NCBI GenBank assembly: GCA_946630825.1
Contig: CAMOZG010000006.1
Span: 1-32,239, forward strand
DNA length: 32,239 nucleotides
Source: an uncultured Lachnospiraceae bacterium
GTDB lineage: Bacteria > Bacillota > Clostridia > Lachnospirales > Lachnospiraceae
Reading direction: 5' to 3'
Positions 16,851 to 26,758 of the stretch are shown piece by piece. Position numbers and translations under genes: made by a program. The stretch's first letter is position 1. The number at the start of each line of letters is the position of its first letter. The notes below the pieces were generated by a model. The model was not told the origin of the DNA and ran no database searches. It saw nothing but the letters and a program-made list of their open reading frames with translations.

Positions 16851-18305
16851 ATGGGTACAGAGGGTTATATAAGTCCGCTTTCCGAAAGATATGCCAGCAA
16901 GGAGATGCAGTATATCTTTTCTCAGGACAAGAAGTTTTCCACCTGGAGGAGGCTTTGGATCGCCTTGGCTGAAACCGAGGCGGAGCTGGGACTCAAAAAT
17001 GAGGACGGCTCACCCCGGATCACAGAGGAGATGATAGAAGAGCTTAAGTCCCATCAGGATGATATAAATTATGATGTGGCACGCGCCAGGGAAAAAGAGG
17101 TGCGTCATGATGTGATGAGCCATGTATATGCCTACGGGATCCAGTGTCCCAAGGCGGCAGGCATTATCCACTTGGGTGCCACCTCCTGCTATGTGGGAGA
17201 CAATACGGACATCATCATCATGCGTGACGGACTAAAGCTTATCAGAAAAAAGCTTTTGAATGTCATAGATGCTTTGGCTCACTTTGCGGGGGAGTACAGT
17301 GATCTGCCCACCCTTGCTTTTACCCATTTCCAGCCAGCCCAGCCCACCACAGTGGGAAAGAGGGCGACCCTCTGGATCAATGAGTTTATGATGGATCTTG
17401 AGGATCTGGATTATGTGATCTCATCCCTTAAGCTTTTGGGGTCAAAGGGAACCACCGGGACCCAGGCAAGCTTCAGGGAGCTTTTTGATGACAATGACGA
17501 GATCATTGACAGGATCGATCCCATGATCGCCAAAAAGATGGGCTTTGATGCCTGCGTTCCCGTATCCGGTCAGACCTACAGCAGAAAATACGACACCAGG
17601 GTAGTAAATGTCCTGGCAGGCATAGCTGCCAGCGCCCACAAGATGTCCAATGACATCAGGCTTTTGCAGCATCTTAAAGAGGTGGAGGAGCCCTTTGAAA
17701 AAAATCAGATCGGGTCCTCAGCCATGGCATATAAGCGAAATCCCATGCGCTCAGAGCGTATAGCGTCATTGTCACGGTATGTGATGATAGATGCCTTAAA
17801 TCCTGCCATCACTTCAGCTACCCAGTGGTTTGAGCGCACCCTGGATGACAGTGCAAACAAGAGGCTTTCCATAGCCGAGGGATTTCTTGCCACTGACGGT
17901 ATACTTGATCTTTGCATCAATGTTGCAAACGGTCTGGTGGTCAATGACAAGGTCATCACCAAAAGACTCATGTCCGAGCTTCCCTTCATGGCGACGGAGA
18001 ATATCATCATGGACGGAGTCAAGGCAGGAGGAAACCGTCAGGAGTACCATGAAAAGATCAGACAGCTTTCCATGGAAGCGGGCAACACCGTCAAAAAAGA
18101 GGGAAAGGAAAATGACCTGCTTATGCGTATAGCAAATGACGAATTTTTCGGTCTGGATCTGGATGAGCTTTCTGCATATATGAAGCCTGAAAACTATGTG
18201 GGACGTGCTCCCAGACAGGTCCTGGTATATCTGAGGGATTTTGTGCAGCCGGTATTAGACGCCAATAAGGATGAGCTGGGGGTCGTGGCTGACATAAGTG
18301 TATAG
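16851..18305 (+). CDS. purB: Adenylosuccinate lyase
   Basis: Removes fumarate from SAICAR (the product of PurC) and from adenylosuccinate (the product of PurA). The 484 residues show the fumarase/aspartase superfamily fold, with HLGATSCYVGDN, THFQPAQPTTVGKR and the flexible-loop signature GSSAMAYKRNPMRSE (near residue 289). AAGGAGG precedes the ATG. The protein is slightly longer than the short bacterial form (about 430) and near the B. subtilis/eukaryote-like length range. The next gene, of the unknown cluster, starts only 17 bases later, so the two are probably co-transcribed. Confidence 0.96.
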   Translation: MGTEGYISPLSERYASKEMQYIFSQDKKFSTWRRLWIALAETEAELGLKNEDGSPRITEEMIEELKSHQDDINYDVARAREKEVRHDVMSHVYAYGIQCPKAAGIIHLGATSCYVGDNTDIIIMRDGLKLIRKKLLNVIDALAHFAGEYSDLPTLAFTHFQPAQPTTVGKRATLWINEFMMDLEDLDYVISSLKLLGSKGTTGTQASFRELFDDNDEIIDRIDPMIAKKMGFDACVPVSGQTYSRKYDTRVVNVLAGIAASAHKMSNDIRLLQHLKEVEEPFEKNQIGSSAMAYKRNPMRSERIASLSRYVMIDALNPAITSATQWFERTLDDSANKRLSIAEGFLATDGILDLCINVANGLVVNDKVITKRLMSELPFMATENIIMDGVKAGGNRQEYHEKIRQLSMEAGNTVKKEGKENDLLMRIANDEFFGLDLDELSAYMKPENYVGRAPRQVLVYLRDFVQPVLDANKDELGVVADISV

Positions 18306-18322
18306 AAATTAGGGAGTTACTT

Positions 18323-21300
18323 TTGCGCAAAAAGATCTATCGAATGTCGGAGGACAAATTTGATCCGGCATGTGGATTGAAACTTGATACTGACAGACTT
18401 CTGCTTTCCGGAGTTTGCGGCGAGATCTTCGAAGGCTCCTTTGTGGTACGTAGTGACGGGGAGGGGCCGATCCGGGGGATGGTGTATTCCACCAACCCCT
18501 ATATCAGGATCACCAAGCCCAGATTTGACGGCCTGCAGTGCCGCATTACCTTTGCCACGGTACACGGATCTTTTTCCCATGGAGATGTTATCTCCGGGGA
18601 TTTTTATATAGTATGTGCCGGTGTGGATCGAAAGCTTCCCTTTGAGATAACCTTTGGACAGAAGTCCCCTGTGGTGGAGGGGACAGCCATTAAAAATCTG
18701 TCGGATTTTGCGGCTCTTGCCCGGGAACACTGGCAGGCGGCTTTGCGCTTTTTTTCCTCAGATGCCTTTTATGAGGTTATCGAAAATGCCCCTGTTCATA
18801 CCAGACTTTTGTACCGTGGATATAAAAGTGTGGGCATCACCTCTTTTAACATGGAGGAATTTTTAGTAGCCACCGGGCTTAAAAAAAAGATATCATTTTC
18901 CGTGGAGGGGGATGATGATCTAAGCTTTTATGATGTGGATGAAAACCAGAAGCATGTGATCCATGTCAAAAAAAACACCTGGGGCTACATCCATATAGAG
19001 GCTTTCTGCAGGGAGGATTTCATCTCTGTGGAAAGGGAGGATCTCGGCTCCGAGTATTTTATTGGAAGCGATTTGGAGCTGTCCTTTTACATACACCGGG
19101 ATATGCTTCATTCCGGCATAAATAAGGCAGTTATCACCATTAGCGGCGCAGGCATCACAAAGGAGATCGGCATTACCGTATCCACCCGCTCCAAGGAAAT
19201 CTCACAGGAGCATATCCATCACATAGATGAGAGAAAAAGCAGGAGCGCCCTTACGGAGCTCTACATTGACTACAGACTGAAGGCCATTACCACCGGTGAT
19301 TTTTGCAGCAGATCCATTGAGATATTGGATGTGCTCATAGAAGAGCATCCCGACGAGGCAATGTACAAGCTGCAAAAGACCCAGTGCCTCATTGTAAACA
19401 AAAACCGGCAGGAGGCTCTGTGGCAGATATCGGATCTGAAGCGGGAAATAGAGGATAAAAAAAGTACCCAGTGGGCATATCTTATGTATCTGTGTACCCT
19501 TCTTGAGCAGGAGGACACCTATGTGGACAAGCTGACTGCCGAGATAGAGGGGATACTTCTTTTGCATCCCGAGGATGTGAGGATATTCTGGTTTTTGCTT
19601 TTTTTGCGTACCGATTACATCAATGATTCCAGGCGTAAGCTAAGTGACATCCGAAACTGGGTGGAGGCAGGATTCCACAGTCCCTATCTCTATATCGAGG
19701 CATACCGGATATACCAGAGTGACCCCTATCTCTTTAATGAGCTTTCCGACTTTGCCATTAATATCATGCTGTGGGCTGCCAGACATGGGCAGATCTCCGT
19801 GAATTTGGCAGAGCAGTTTCAGGAGCTTTTGGCAGATCAAAAGGCATTTGATGTCAGGGTCTATCGCCTGGCAGGATATATATATGACAGATATCCCCAG
19901 AAGGATCTGCTTTTTGCCATAGTAGCATATCTTTTAAGGGGAAATATGATAGGAAAGGCTTATCTGGATTTTTACCGGATGGCTATTGATAAGGAGATCA
20001 AGCTTACGGGGCTTTATGAGGCATATATCATGTCACTGCCTGCAGACTATGTGGAAAAGCTGCCTGAGCTTGTGACCTTGTATTTCAGGTATGAAAACAA
20101 CCTGTCATATGAGAAAAAAGCCTTTGTATATGCCAATGTGATCACCTACAAAAAGGAAGATCCGAAGCTTTATGACCAGTATAAAAAGACCATACAGCGG
20201 TTTTCCCTGGAGCATATGGCAAAGGGTGATATAGATGACAATTTAGGACTGTGCTACGCAGATCTTTTGGAATCCGGCATAATGGATCACGATATTGCCT
20301 GCGATATGGAGCAGTTTATCTTTACCAACAAGGTCATTACCCTCCATGACAATATAAACAGTGTTATTGTATTTGAGGACTCTCTGGATGCTCCCCACAG
20401 GGCGGCAGTCCATGATTACGGAGCCTTTGTGCCCATATTTACCGGTGACTACCAGGTCTTTTTGGAGACAAGTGACGGAAGCCTTATATCGGATCCCGCA
20501 TATTACAGCGTACAGCCCATATTCAATGCTTCACAATATGTGGAGCGGTTAAGTGTACTTTCCAATGAGACCCTGCCTTATTTTCTATACAACCAGTACA
20601 GGCACAGATCTCCGGATGATTTCACTCCGGCAGAGCTTGATAGGATCGGTGACTTTTTGGAAAGCGATATAATAGATCCTGAGTATAAGCTTCGCAGGCT
20701 TCCGTTTTTCTCCCAGGTATTAAAGCTTTCCGACAGGGAAAAGCCAATTATAGACTACCTGATAAAAAGCGGAAATTACAAAAAGCTGGATACGGAGACC
20801 GGCACCCATGTCATGGATATACTCATAATTTCGGATGAGTATGACTATGCCTACGATATGCTTTTAAACAGCTATGGCATCACAGCTTCCTCCAAATCCC
20901 TTTTGCGTCTTATAACCGACAGATGCAAAAAGACAGAAAAGGAAACGGATGATTTTCTGATCGCCATGTGTGCATATCTGATGCAGCAGTATCTTTTTTC
21001 GGATGCCACTTTAAGCTATCTGAATAACTACTATGTGGGTCCCACCTTTCTCATGGAAAGCGTGTGGAAATTTGCCTATGCCAATGAACTGCCTACAGGG
21101 CTTATAGAAGAGCGGATACTGACCCAGATGCTATATACCGAGGATATGGGAGAGGATTCCGGTGAGATATTTGAAGCCTATATGAAAAAGCGGGTGTCCC
21201 CCATGATAGTGGAGGCATATCTCACCTATTGGAGCCGTACCTATCTAATATCCGAAAAAAAGATCCCGGAGCTCATATTCGGTTATCTGATACCAAAGTA

Positions 21301-21892
21301 TGACAAGTCGGATGGGATGAACGACAGCGAAAAGCTGGCACTCCTTAAATACTTTTGTAAAAACAGGGGAGCCGCCGCGGACAACGAAGTTATATTTGAG
21401 CAGCTTCTGCGGGAGAGCATAAAGAAAAACATAGTTTTCTCCTTTTACCGGGAGGTGGACAGAAAGTACATCACCAGATTCCATCTCTATGACAAGCGCT
21501 ATGTGGAGTACCACGACAAGCCGGGGATGGATATGAGGATATCCTACCGGGATGCTTCCGGTGATCCCTGTGAGAGCAGGATGAATGAGGTGTATGACGG
21601 CATCTATGTAAAGCAGTTTGTCATGTTTTTCGGAGATACCATCAAATACAGACTTTATGACCAGTCGGCGCCGGAGAGCATCCTCCATGAAGGAGAGCTT
21701 ACCATATCCGACAATATCTATCAGGATGAACCCGGCAGATATGGTCTTATAAACCGGATGAAAAGTGATGTACTGTACCGGAATGAAAGAGAGCTTATTG
21801 AGGATATGACCCTTTACAAAAAGTTGGAGTACACTGCCGGACAGTTGTTTTATCCCTTAATGGGTAAAAATTCCACCGAGAGGAAAAATTAG
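18323..21892 (+). CDS. Giant beta-sandwich/helical-repeat protein (DUF5717-like)
   Basis: A 1189-residue protein with no signal peptide and no TM segment, so it is probably cytosolic. Residues about 22-112 and 188-288 alternate short beta strands and look like two Ig-like sandwiches (for example FEGSFVVRSDGEG and LELSFYIHRDML) around a helical linker. Residues about 295-1020 are helical and TPR/HEAT-like, with many acidic Tyr- and Leu-rich helices. About 1040-1150 is again beta rich. From memory it resembles the Lachnospiraceae family DUF5717; I could not check this. The start is TTG at 18323 with AGGGAG 6 bases upstream, and the next in-frame ATG (18344) lacks such a site. It heads a four-gene unit and may be its scaffold. 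No catalytic motif was recognised. Confidence 0.75.
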   Translation: MRKKIYRMSEDKFDPACGLKLDTDRLLLSGVCGEIFEGSFVVRSDGEGPIRGMVYSTNPYIRITKPRFDGLQCRITFATVHGSFSHGDVISGDFYIVCAGVDRKLPFEITFGQKSPVVEGTAIKNLSDFAALAREHWQAALRFFSSDAFYEVIENAPVHTRLLYRGYKSVGITSFNMEEFLVATGLKKKISFSVEGDDDLSFYDVDENQKHVIHVKKNTWGYIHIEAFCREDFISVEREDLGSEYFIGSDLELSFYIHRDMLHSGINKAVITISGAGITKEIGITVSTRSKEISQEHIHHIDERKSRSALTELYIDYRLKAITTGDFCSRSIEILDVLIEEHPDEAMYKLQKTQCLIVNKNRQEALWQISDLKREIEDKKSTQWAYLMYLCTLLEQEDTYVDKLTAEIEGILLLHPEDVRIFWFLLFLRTDYINDSRRKLSDIRNWVEAGFHSPYLYIEAYRIYQSDPYLFNELSDFAINIMLWAARHGQISVNLAEQFQELLADQKAFDVRVYRLAGYIYDRYPQKDLLFAIVAYLLRGNMIGKAYLDFYRMAIDKEIKLTGLYEAYIMSLPADYVEKLPELVTLYFRYENNLSYEKKAFVYANVITYKKEDPKLYDQYKKTIQRFSLEHMAKGDIDDNLGLCYADLLESGIMDHDIACDMEQFIFTNKVITLHDNINSVIVFEDSLDAPHRAAVHDYGAFVPIFTGDYQVFLETSDGSLISDPAYYSVQPIFNASQYVERLSVLSNETLPYFLYNQYRHRSPDDFTPAELDRIGDFLESDIIDPEYKLRRLPFFSQVLKLSDREKPIIDYLIKSGNYKKLDTETGTHVMDILIISDEYDYAYDMLLNSYGITASSKSLLRLITDRCKKTEKETDDFLIAMCAYLMQQYLFSDATLSYLNNYYVGPTFLMESVWKFAYANELPTGLIEERILTQMLYTEDMGEDSGEIFEAYMKKRVSPMIVEAYLTYWSRTYLISEKKIPELIFGYLIPKYDKSDGMNDSEKLALLKYFCKNRGAAADNEVIFEQLLRESIKKNIVFSFYREVDRKYITRFHLYDKRYVEYHDKPGMDMRISYRDASGDPCESRMNEVYDGIYVKQFVMFFGDTIKYRLYDQSAPESILHEGELTISDNIYQDEPGRYGLINRMKSDVLYRNERELIEDMTLYKKLEYTAGQLFYPLMGKNSTERKN

Positions 21893-21901
21893 GGGTATGT
21901 G

Positions 21902-23173
21902 ATGCAGACAGACACCAGGGACGAGCTGGGGGTATATTACGGACTGGATATCAGTAATAAATATGCCATGATCAGCTACTATCAACTTAATATGGATGGA
22001 CCTGTGACTATCAGCACCGTAGCCGGTTCCGAGGTGTATCTGATACCCATGTTTTTGGCAAAGCGAAGAGGCATGGCACAGTGGTTTTTCGGAGACGAAG
22101 CCCGCAGACAGGTTGGCATGGGGCTGGCATACGGAGTGGACCGGCTCTATGAGAGAGCGCTTATGCGGGAAAAGGTGGTTGTGGACGCCGAGGAATTTTT
22201 AGCGGTAGACCTCTTTGTCATTTTTTTAAGAAAGCTTATGTCCATGCCGGTTCCCCTGATGCGGGGCAGCTTTTTAAAAAAGCTTACCATTACCGTGGAG
22301 GAGCTTACCATGGAAGCAAAGGAGCTTTTTTCTTTAGTGGCTCAGAAGCTTTCCATCTCCGGCAGCAAGCTGTCACTTTTTGACTATCGGGAGTGCTTTT
22401 ATTACTATGTGTTAAATCAGACCCCATCTCTTTTTTTACATGATGTGGTCTTGTATCACTATGATGAAAACCACATGATAAGTTACAAGCTGACCCGCGA
22501 TCAGTCCTATACACCACAGATAGTCCATCTAAAGACCACTGATGTGGGGCGGCTTTTGGACAACAGGGATGAGACCTTTTACAAGATCGTCTCGGAGGAT
22601 ATGAACAAGTCATACATATCCTCGGTGTATCTGACGGGGGACGGCTTTGACGGCGACTGGCTGAAAAGATCCCTGGAGGTCTTGTGTAAGGGTCGCAGGG
22701 TATTCATGGGGAAAAACCTCTTTTCCAAGGGTGCCTGCCATGCCGGACTGGTTCGTGACGGAAAAAAGGACTGGCCCTTTTTGTTCATAGGAGATCATGA
22801 ACTTAAGGTAAATGTGTCCATAAAGGTTTTGGATAAAAATGAGATGCAGTTTGTCACCCTTTTATCTGCGGGAGAAAACTGGTTTGATGTAAAGGGGGAG
22901 TGCGAGGTCATATTAGACGGAACCAAAGAGGTGGAGTTCTGGATACAAAGACCTGACAGCCGTCAGGCAACGGTAGAGCTTTTAGAGCTTAATGACCTGC
23001 CGGACAGGGACAACCGTACCACCAGACTTCGGATACTGGTGACTCCCATATCCGACAGGGATATCCGCATCAATATCCGGGACTTGGGCTTCGGTGAAGT
23101 GGTGAGATCCAGCGGCAAGGTCTGGGAGCATGTGATTCATGTGAATATGGAGGACGGAATATGGGCGAACTGA
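21902..23173 (+). CDS. Divergent Hsp70/actin-fold protein (DUF5716-like)
   Basis: A 423-residue protein. YYGLDISNKYAMISYY near the N-terminus matches the phosphate-1 strand-turn of Hsp70/actin ATPases, and FFGDEARRQ resembles the GDxAxxQ strand of Hsp70. SSVYLTGDGFDGDWL (about 240-255) with KGACHAGL fits the adenosine motif. The phosphate-2 loop, normally DLGGGT, seems replaced by LYHYDEN, so ATP hydrolysis is doubtful. The last 125 residues are beta rich and echo the Hsp70 substrate-binding beta domain (VEFWIQRPD, LNDLPD, RINIRDLG). From memory it resembles DUF5716. I prefer the ATG at 21902 over the GTG at 21899 because AGGGG then lies 6 bases upstream. It overlaps the next gene by 13 bases. 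Confidence 0.72.
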   Translation: MQTDTRDELGVYYGLDISNKYAMISYYQLNMDGPVTISTVAGSEVYLIPMFLAKRRGMAQWFFGDEARRQVGMGLAYGVDRLYERALMREKVVVDAEEFLAVDLFVIFLRKLMSMPVPLMRGSFLKKLTITVEELTMEAKELFSLVAQKLSISGSKLSLFDYRECFYYYVLNQTPSLFLHDVVLYHYDENHMISYKLTRDQSYTPQIVHLKTTDVGRLLDNRDETFYKIVSEDMNKSYISSVYLTGDGFDGDWLKRSLEVLCKGRRVFMGKNLFSKGACHAGLVRDGKKDWPFLFIGDHELKVNVSIKVLDKNEMQFVTLLSAGENWFDVKGECEVILDGTKEVEFWIQRPDSRQATVELLELNDLPDRDNRTTRLRILVTPISDRDIRINIRDLGFGEVVRSSGKVWEHVIHVNMEDGIWAN

Positions 23174-23988
23174 TCTATTGCAGACATCAGATTGCTGCCA
23201 ATCCATTGTATATAGAGGATTCTTCCCACAATGTATACTCTCTGGAGGAACTGTGCTATTATATCAGACAGAATCCCTATCTGGTCACAAAGGAGATCAT
23301 GTCAAAGGAGCTGTGCGACTGGATCAGGGACGAGCTTTTGGATGAAGAGCTTTCGGATCAGCTTTCCACAGCTATTGACGAGGGACTTCCACTGCATCTG
23401 TTTGTGACCAAGCTTTTGTCAGGCTGCGGATATCTGACCATCAAAGAGATCAGGGATATAGTGGAGCTAATAGCCGATCTGGAAAGCCTTACGGATGCGG
23501 AGAGGAAAAAGGTTCACGCTGATGAGCTGATGCGATCCGGCAGGCTTACGGAAGCCATATACAGCTATGACAGTATACTCTCCGAGGAGGAGGGAATGTC
23601 AGACGAGCTTCAGGCTCTGATATACCACAACAGGGGAACTGCCTTTGCCTGGCTTTTCTTTTTTGAGGAGGCATCCCTGTCATATGAAAAGGCATTTAAT
23701 CTGGGGAAAAAGATAGAGTCTCTTTCCGGCATGCTTTTTTCGGCAGCCCTTATGAACGAGGACACCAGATTTAATATGCTGGCGGAGAAGTATCATGTGA
23801 CTCAAAATGTCATAAAGGATGTTAAAGACGATATCGACACACTGGCATCCTCTGAGGAGATCCAGGGCTTTGTCCAGAAGCTTAAGAGACTCAGGGGTGA
23901 TTACAGTGACCAGACCACATATATGGAACAGATTATGTATATTATATCCGGATTTACAAATGATTATAAGAAGGTAAGCGGGCTTTGA
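23161..23988 (+). CDS. TPR-like protein of the DUF5717/DUF5716 cluster
   Basis: A 275-residue cytosolic protein that I cannot name. Residues 1-105 are a helical domain beginning ELIYCRHQIAANPLYIED and containing SLEELCYYIRQNPYLV. Residues about 112-200 carry paired helices in a TPR pattern (HADELMRSGRLTEAIYSYDSI, then an IYHNRGTAFAWLFFFEEASLSYEKA-type pair). The end is helical and charged. GGAGG lies 7 bases before the ATG, inside the preceding gene, and the 13-base overlap suggests coupled translation. TPR units usually bind peptides or partner proteins, so an adaptor for the Hsp70-like neighbour is plausible. Confidence 0.78.
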   Translation: MGELIYCRHQIAANPLYIEDSSHNVYSLEELCYYIRQNPYLVTKEIMSKELCDWIRDELLDEELSDQLSTAIDEGLPLHLFVTKLLSGCGYLTIKEIRDIVELIADLESLTDAERKKVHADELMRSGRLTEAIYSYDSILSEEEGMSDELQALIYHNRGTAFAWLFFFEEASLSYEKAFNLGKKIESLSGMLFSAALMNEDTRFNMLAEKYHVTQNVIKDVKDDIDTLASSEEIQGFVQKLKRLRGDYSDQTTYMEQIMYIISGFTNDYKKVSGL

Positions 23989-25172
23989 GTTTTTTTGGCA
24001 AAAAAAATAAAAAGAAAGAGGAGCTGGATGCTTCCTTTGAAAAGGTCTTAAATGAGATCCAGGAAATAGACGACTGGAACAATCCCCAAAAGACGGTTCA
24101 CTATATTTTGGATTCCTGCGAGCAGATCATTGCCCTTACCAAGCAGATCCAGGCTCAGGACGCAGAGATCAATGTGCTGACAAACTACATGGAGGATATT
24201 TTAACCATTAAAAACCTCCCTAAGAACAAAAAGGATGATCTCTATATAGTGGCAAAAAATTTGGAGGAGCTGGACAAATCCAAAAAGACCTACGAAGGAA
24301 AATCTCCACCTCTTACAGACGAACAGTTCATGACCTTAGCTGAAGATGACGAGGGCATACCTGATGTCATAAAACGGATGCAGGAAAATGAGAAGTACCA
24401 GTCTGTAGAAAATAAAAATATGCGTGCCCTTGAGGCAGCCAAAAGCGAATATGAGATAGAGCGTGACAGGATCATGGTATCAAACAGGCTCCTTGCCAGG
24501 ATAACCATGCTCATGGCGATCACATTTATGTCCTTTTTGTTTTTGTTCTTTGTCATCCGGGAGAATGTCAAGATAGATATATCGGCATATCTTCTGGTGC
24601 TGCTTTTTGCCACAGCGGTGGGGATATTTATCATCTTTTTAAGAAGCTCCCATAACAGGCGAAAAAACAGGGAACTGATCAGGTCCATAAATAAGACTAT
24701 TTCGGCTTTAAATGTGGTCAGGATGAAATACGCCAATGTGACCCGTGCCATATCCTACGAACAGGAAAAGTACAAAGTCACCACCTCGGCAGAGCTTAAC
24801 TACCTCTGGGACAGATATGTGGAAATGGTAAGAGCCAGGGATCAGTATGCCAAGGACAATGATGATTACGAGTATTTTATGGCAAGGCTTATGAGGCTTT
24901 TGGCAAAGCTGGATCTCCACGACAAAAAAATATGGAGATCCCAGGTGGCAGCCATAGCCCATGAGGATATCATGGACAAGCTTTATCACAATATAAATCT
25001 CAGACGCAAAAAGGTTAAGCTTCGGAAAGAAGAAAACCTAAACGCAGTGAAAAGCGAGAGGATAGAGATCGACAAGATGATGAAGGAGCATAATTACTAT
25101 ACTCCCGAGGTCTTGGAGATCATCTCCTCAGTGGACAAGATCTGCGGGTTGTCTGCCTATGAAATGAATTAG
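23985..25172 (+). CDS. Two-TM coiled-coil membrane protein of the DUF5717/DUF5716 cluster
   Basis: A 395-residue protein. A Lys-rich start ([11 protein letters not shown]) leads to long charged helices (about 12-165) that are probably coiled coil. Two TM segments follow (about 169-190 and 197-217) with a short outer loop (RENVKID). A second long charged helical region (about 222-395) ends the protein. Both large parts should be cytoplasmic. The start is TTG overlapping the previous stop (TTGA), with a GAAGG site upstream. I know no named family. As the only membrane protein of the cluster it may anchor the complex at the cell membrane. gltX follows after 20 bases. Confidence 0.78.
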   Translation: MSFFGKKNKKKEELDASFEKVLNEIQEIDDWNNPQKTVHYILDSCEQIIALTKQIQAQDAEINVLTNYMEDILTIKNLPKNKKDDLYIVAKNLEELDKSKKTYEGKSPPLTDEQFMTLAEDDEGIPDVIKRMQENEKYQSVENKNMRALEAAKSEYEIERDRIMVSNRLLARITMLMAITFMSFLFLFFVIRENVKIDISAYLLVLLFATAVGIFIIFLRSSHNRRKNRELIRSINKTISALNVVRMKYANVTRAISYEQEKYKVTTSAELNYLWDRYVEMVRARDQYAKDNDDYEYFMARLMRLLAKLDLHDKKIWRSQVAAIAHEDIMDKLYHNINLRRKKVKLRKEENLNAVKSERIEIDKMMKEHNYYTPEVLEIISSVDKICGLSAYEMN

Positions 25173-25192
25173 GAAAGAAAGAAGGAAAGAAA

Positions 25193-26647
25193 ATGAAGAT
25201 CAGAACCAGATACGCACCCTCACCCACAGGCAGGATGCACGTAGGAAACTTAAGAACTGCTTTATATGCATATCTTATTTCAAAGCATGAGGGCGGCGAT
25301 TTTATATTAAGAATAGAGGATACCGACAGGGAAAGGTACGTGGATGAGGCAGAAGAGATAATCTATCGGACCATGGAAGCCTGCGGTCTGGAATATGACG
25401 AAGGGCCTGACAAGGATGGGGGAGTAGGTCCCTATGTCCAGTCAAAAAGGCAGGAAGCCGGGATCTATATGAAGTATGCAAAGGAACTTATAGACAAGGG
25501 CGAGGCTTATTACTGCTTCTGTGACGAAGAGCGCTTAGCTTCCCTTGCATGCACCACTGATGATGAGGGCAAGACCTACACCATCTATGACAAGCACTGT
25601 CTGGGACTTTCTCCCCAGGAGATCCAGAAAAATTTAGATGAGGGGAAGCCCTTTGTGATCCGTCAAAACAACCCCAGAGAGGGTGTCACAAGCTTTGATG
25701 ATGAGATCTACGGTCATATAGAGGTGGACAACAGTGAACTGGATGATATGATACTTATTAAATCCGACGGCTATCCCACCTATAATTTTGCCAATGTGGT
25801 GGACGACCATCTCATGGGCATAACCCATGTGGTGAGGGGAAATGAATATCTGTCCTCATCACCGAAGTACAATCGTCTCTATGAAGCCTTTGGCTGGGAG
25901 ATACCCACCTACATCCACTGTCCCCTTATCACCGATGAGGAGCATAAGAAGCTTTCAAAAAGAAGCGGACACTCCTCCTTTGAGGATTTGGTGGAGCAGG
26001 GCTTTTTGCCGGAGACCGTGGTGAATTTTGTGGCGCTTTTGGGCTGGAGCCCTGCGGATAACAAGGAGATCATGAGCCTGGATGAGCTGGTGGCTTCCTT
26101 TGATTATCACCATATAAATAAATCCCCGGCTGTATTTGATATGACAAAGCTTCGCTGGATGAACGGCGAATATCTGCATGCCATGGATCCTGACAGGTTT
26201 TATGAAATGGCTTTGCCCACCCTTAAGGAGGCTGTGAGATCAGATGTGGATCTAAGGCGGGTGGCTGCCATGGTACAGTCCAGGATCGAGCTTTTTTCCG
26301 ATATACCGGAAATGGTGGATTTCATAGACGAGGTGCCGGAGTATGACATATCCCTGTATACTCATAAAAAGATGAAGACAGACGGGGAAAAATCCCTTGC
26401 CCTCTTAAAGGAGGTGCTGCCTTTGTTGGAGGCTACGGATGACTATTCCAATGATGCGCTGTTTTCCCTTTTAAAGTCCTATGGGGATGAACATGAATTC
26501 AAGGTGGGTTATGTGATGTGGCCCATCCGTACGGCACTTTCCGGAAAGCCCATGACCCCGGCAGGAGCCACGGAGCTATTGGAACTTTTAGGCAAGGAGG
26601 AATCCCTTCGCCGTATCAATGAGGCTATTAAAAAACTTACAGCCTAG
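25193..26647 (+). CDS. gltX: Glutamyl-tRNA synthetase
   Basis: Charges tRNA(Glu), and often tRNA(Gln) in Clostridia for later amidation; I cannot tell which from sequence alone. The 484 residues form a class Ic enzyme with the HIGH-type motif MHVGN in [14 protein letters not shown], the LRIEDTDR strand, and the KMSKS-type motif KLSKRSG. A helical anticodon-binding domain forms the C-terminus. An AGGAAAG site precedes the ATG. The stop codon lies in the left arm of an inverted repeat. The short upstream gap leaves no room for a T-box. Confidence 0.96.
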   Translation: MKIRTRYAPSPTGRMHVGNLRTALYAYLISKHEGGDFILRIEDTDRERYVDEAEEIIYRTMEACGLEYDEGPDKDGGVGPYVQSKRQEAGIYMKYAKELIDKGEAYYCFCDEERLASLACTTDDEGKTYTIYDKHCLGLSPQEIQKNLDEGKPFVIRQNNPREGVTSFDDEIYGHIEVDNSELDDMILIKSDGYPTYNFANVVDDHLMGITHVVRGNEYLSSSPKYNRLYEAFGWEIPTYIHCPLITDEEHKKLSKRSGHSSFEDLVEQGFLPETVVNFVALLGWSPADNKEIMSLDELVASFDYHHINKSPAVFDMTKLRWMNGEYLHAMDPDRFYEMALPTLKEAVRSDVDLRRVAAMVQSRIELFSDIPEMVDFIDEVPEYDISLYTHKKMKTDGEKSLALLKEVLPLLEATDDYSNDALFSLLKSYGDEHEFKVGYVMWPIRTALSGKPMTPAGATELLELLGKEESLRRINEAIKKLTA

Positions 26648-26695
26648 TGTATCCGTTTCCAAATAAGTCGAGGTATTTAAAAACGGCTACACTAG
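26644..26695 (+). other. Inverted repeat/hairpin at the gltX stop
   Basis: CTAGTGTATCCGTTT (26644-26658) is inverted at 26681-26695 with one mismatch (CGGCTACAC), and an inner AAATA/TATTT pair can extend the stem. The left arm contains the gltX stop codon. Only weak T-richness follows, so termination is possible but not the textbook form. Confidence 0.7.
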
Positions 26696-26702
26696 AGTTT
26701 AC

Positions 26703-26758
26703 ATTCGTCAAATGTCCTGTGGAAAGAGAGTAGAAAGGACAAAATTTGCTTGACGAAT
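26703..26758 (+). repeat. Inverted repeat flanking the helicase ribosome site
   Basis: ATTCGTCAA (26703-26711) is inverted as TTGACGAAT (26750-26758). The right arm covers codons 2-5 of the helicase. The AAAGGA ribosome site and the TTG start lie in the loop. A 9-bp stem with a 38-base loop could modulate initiation, or the match could be chance. Confidence 0.4.

Noticed and set aside
18323-25172. Reading the four-gene cluster as an anti-phage defence system
   Set aside because: No nuclease, protease, deaminase, NAD-consuming or pore-forming effector is visible, and the surroundings are housekeeping genes rather than a defence island.
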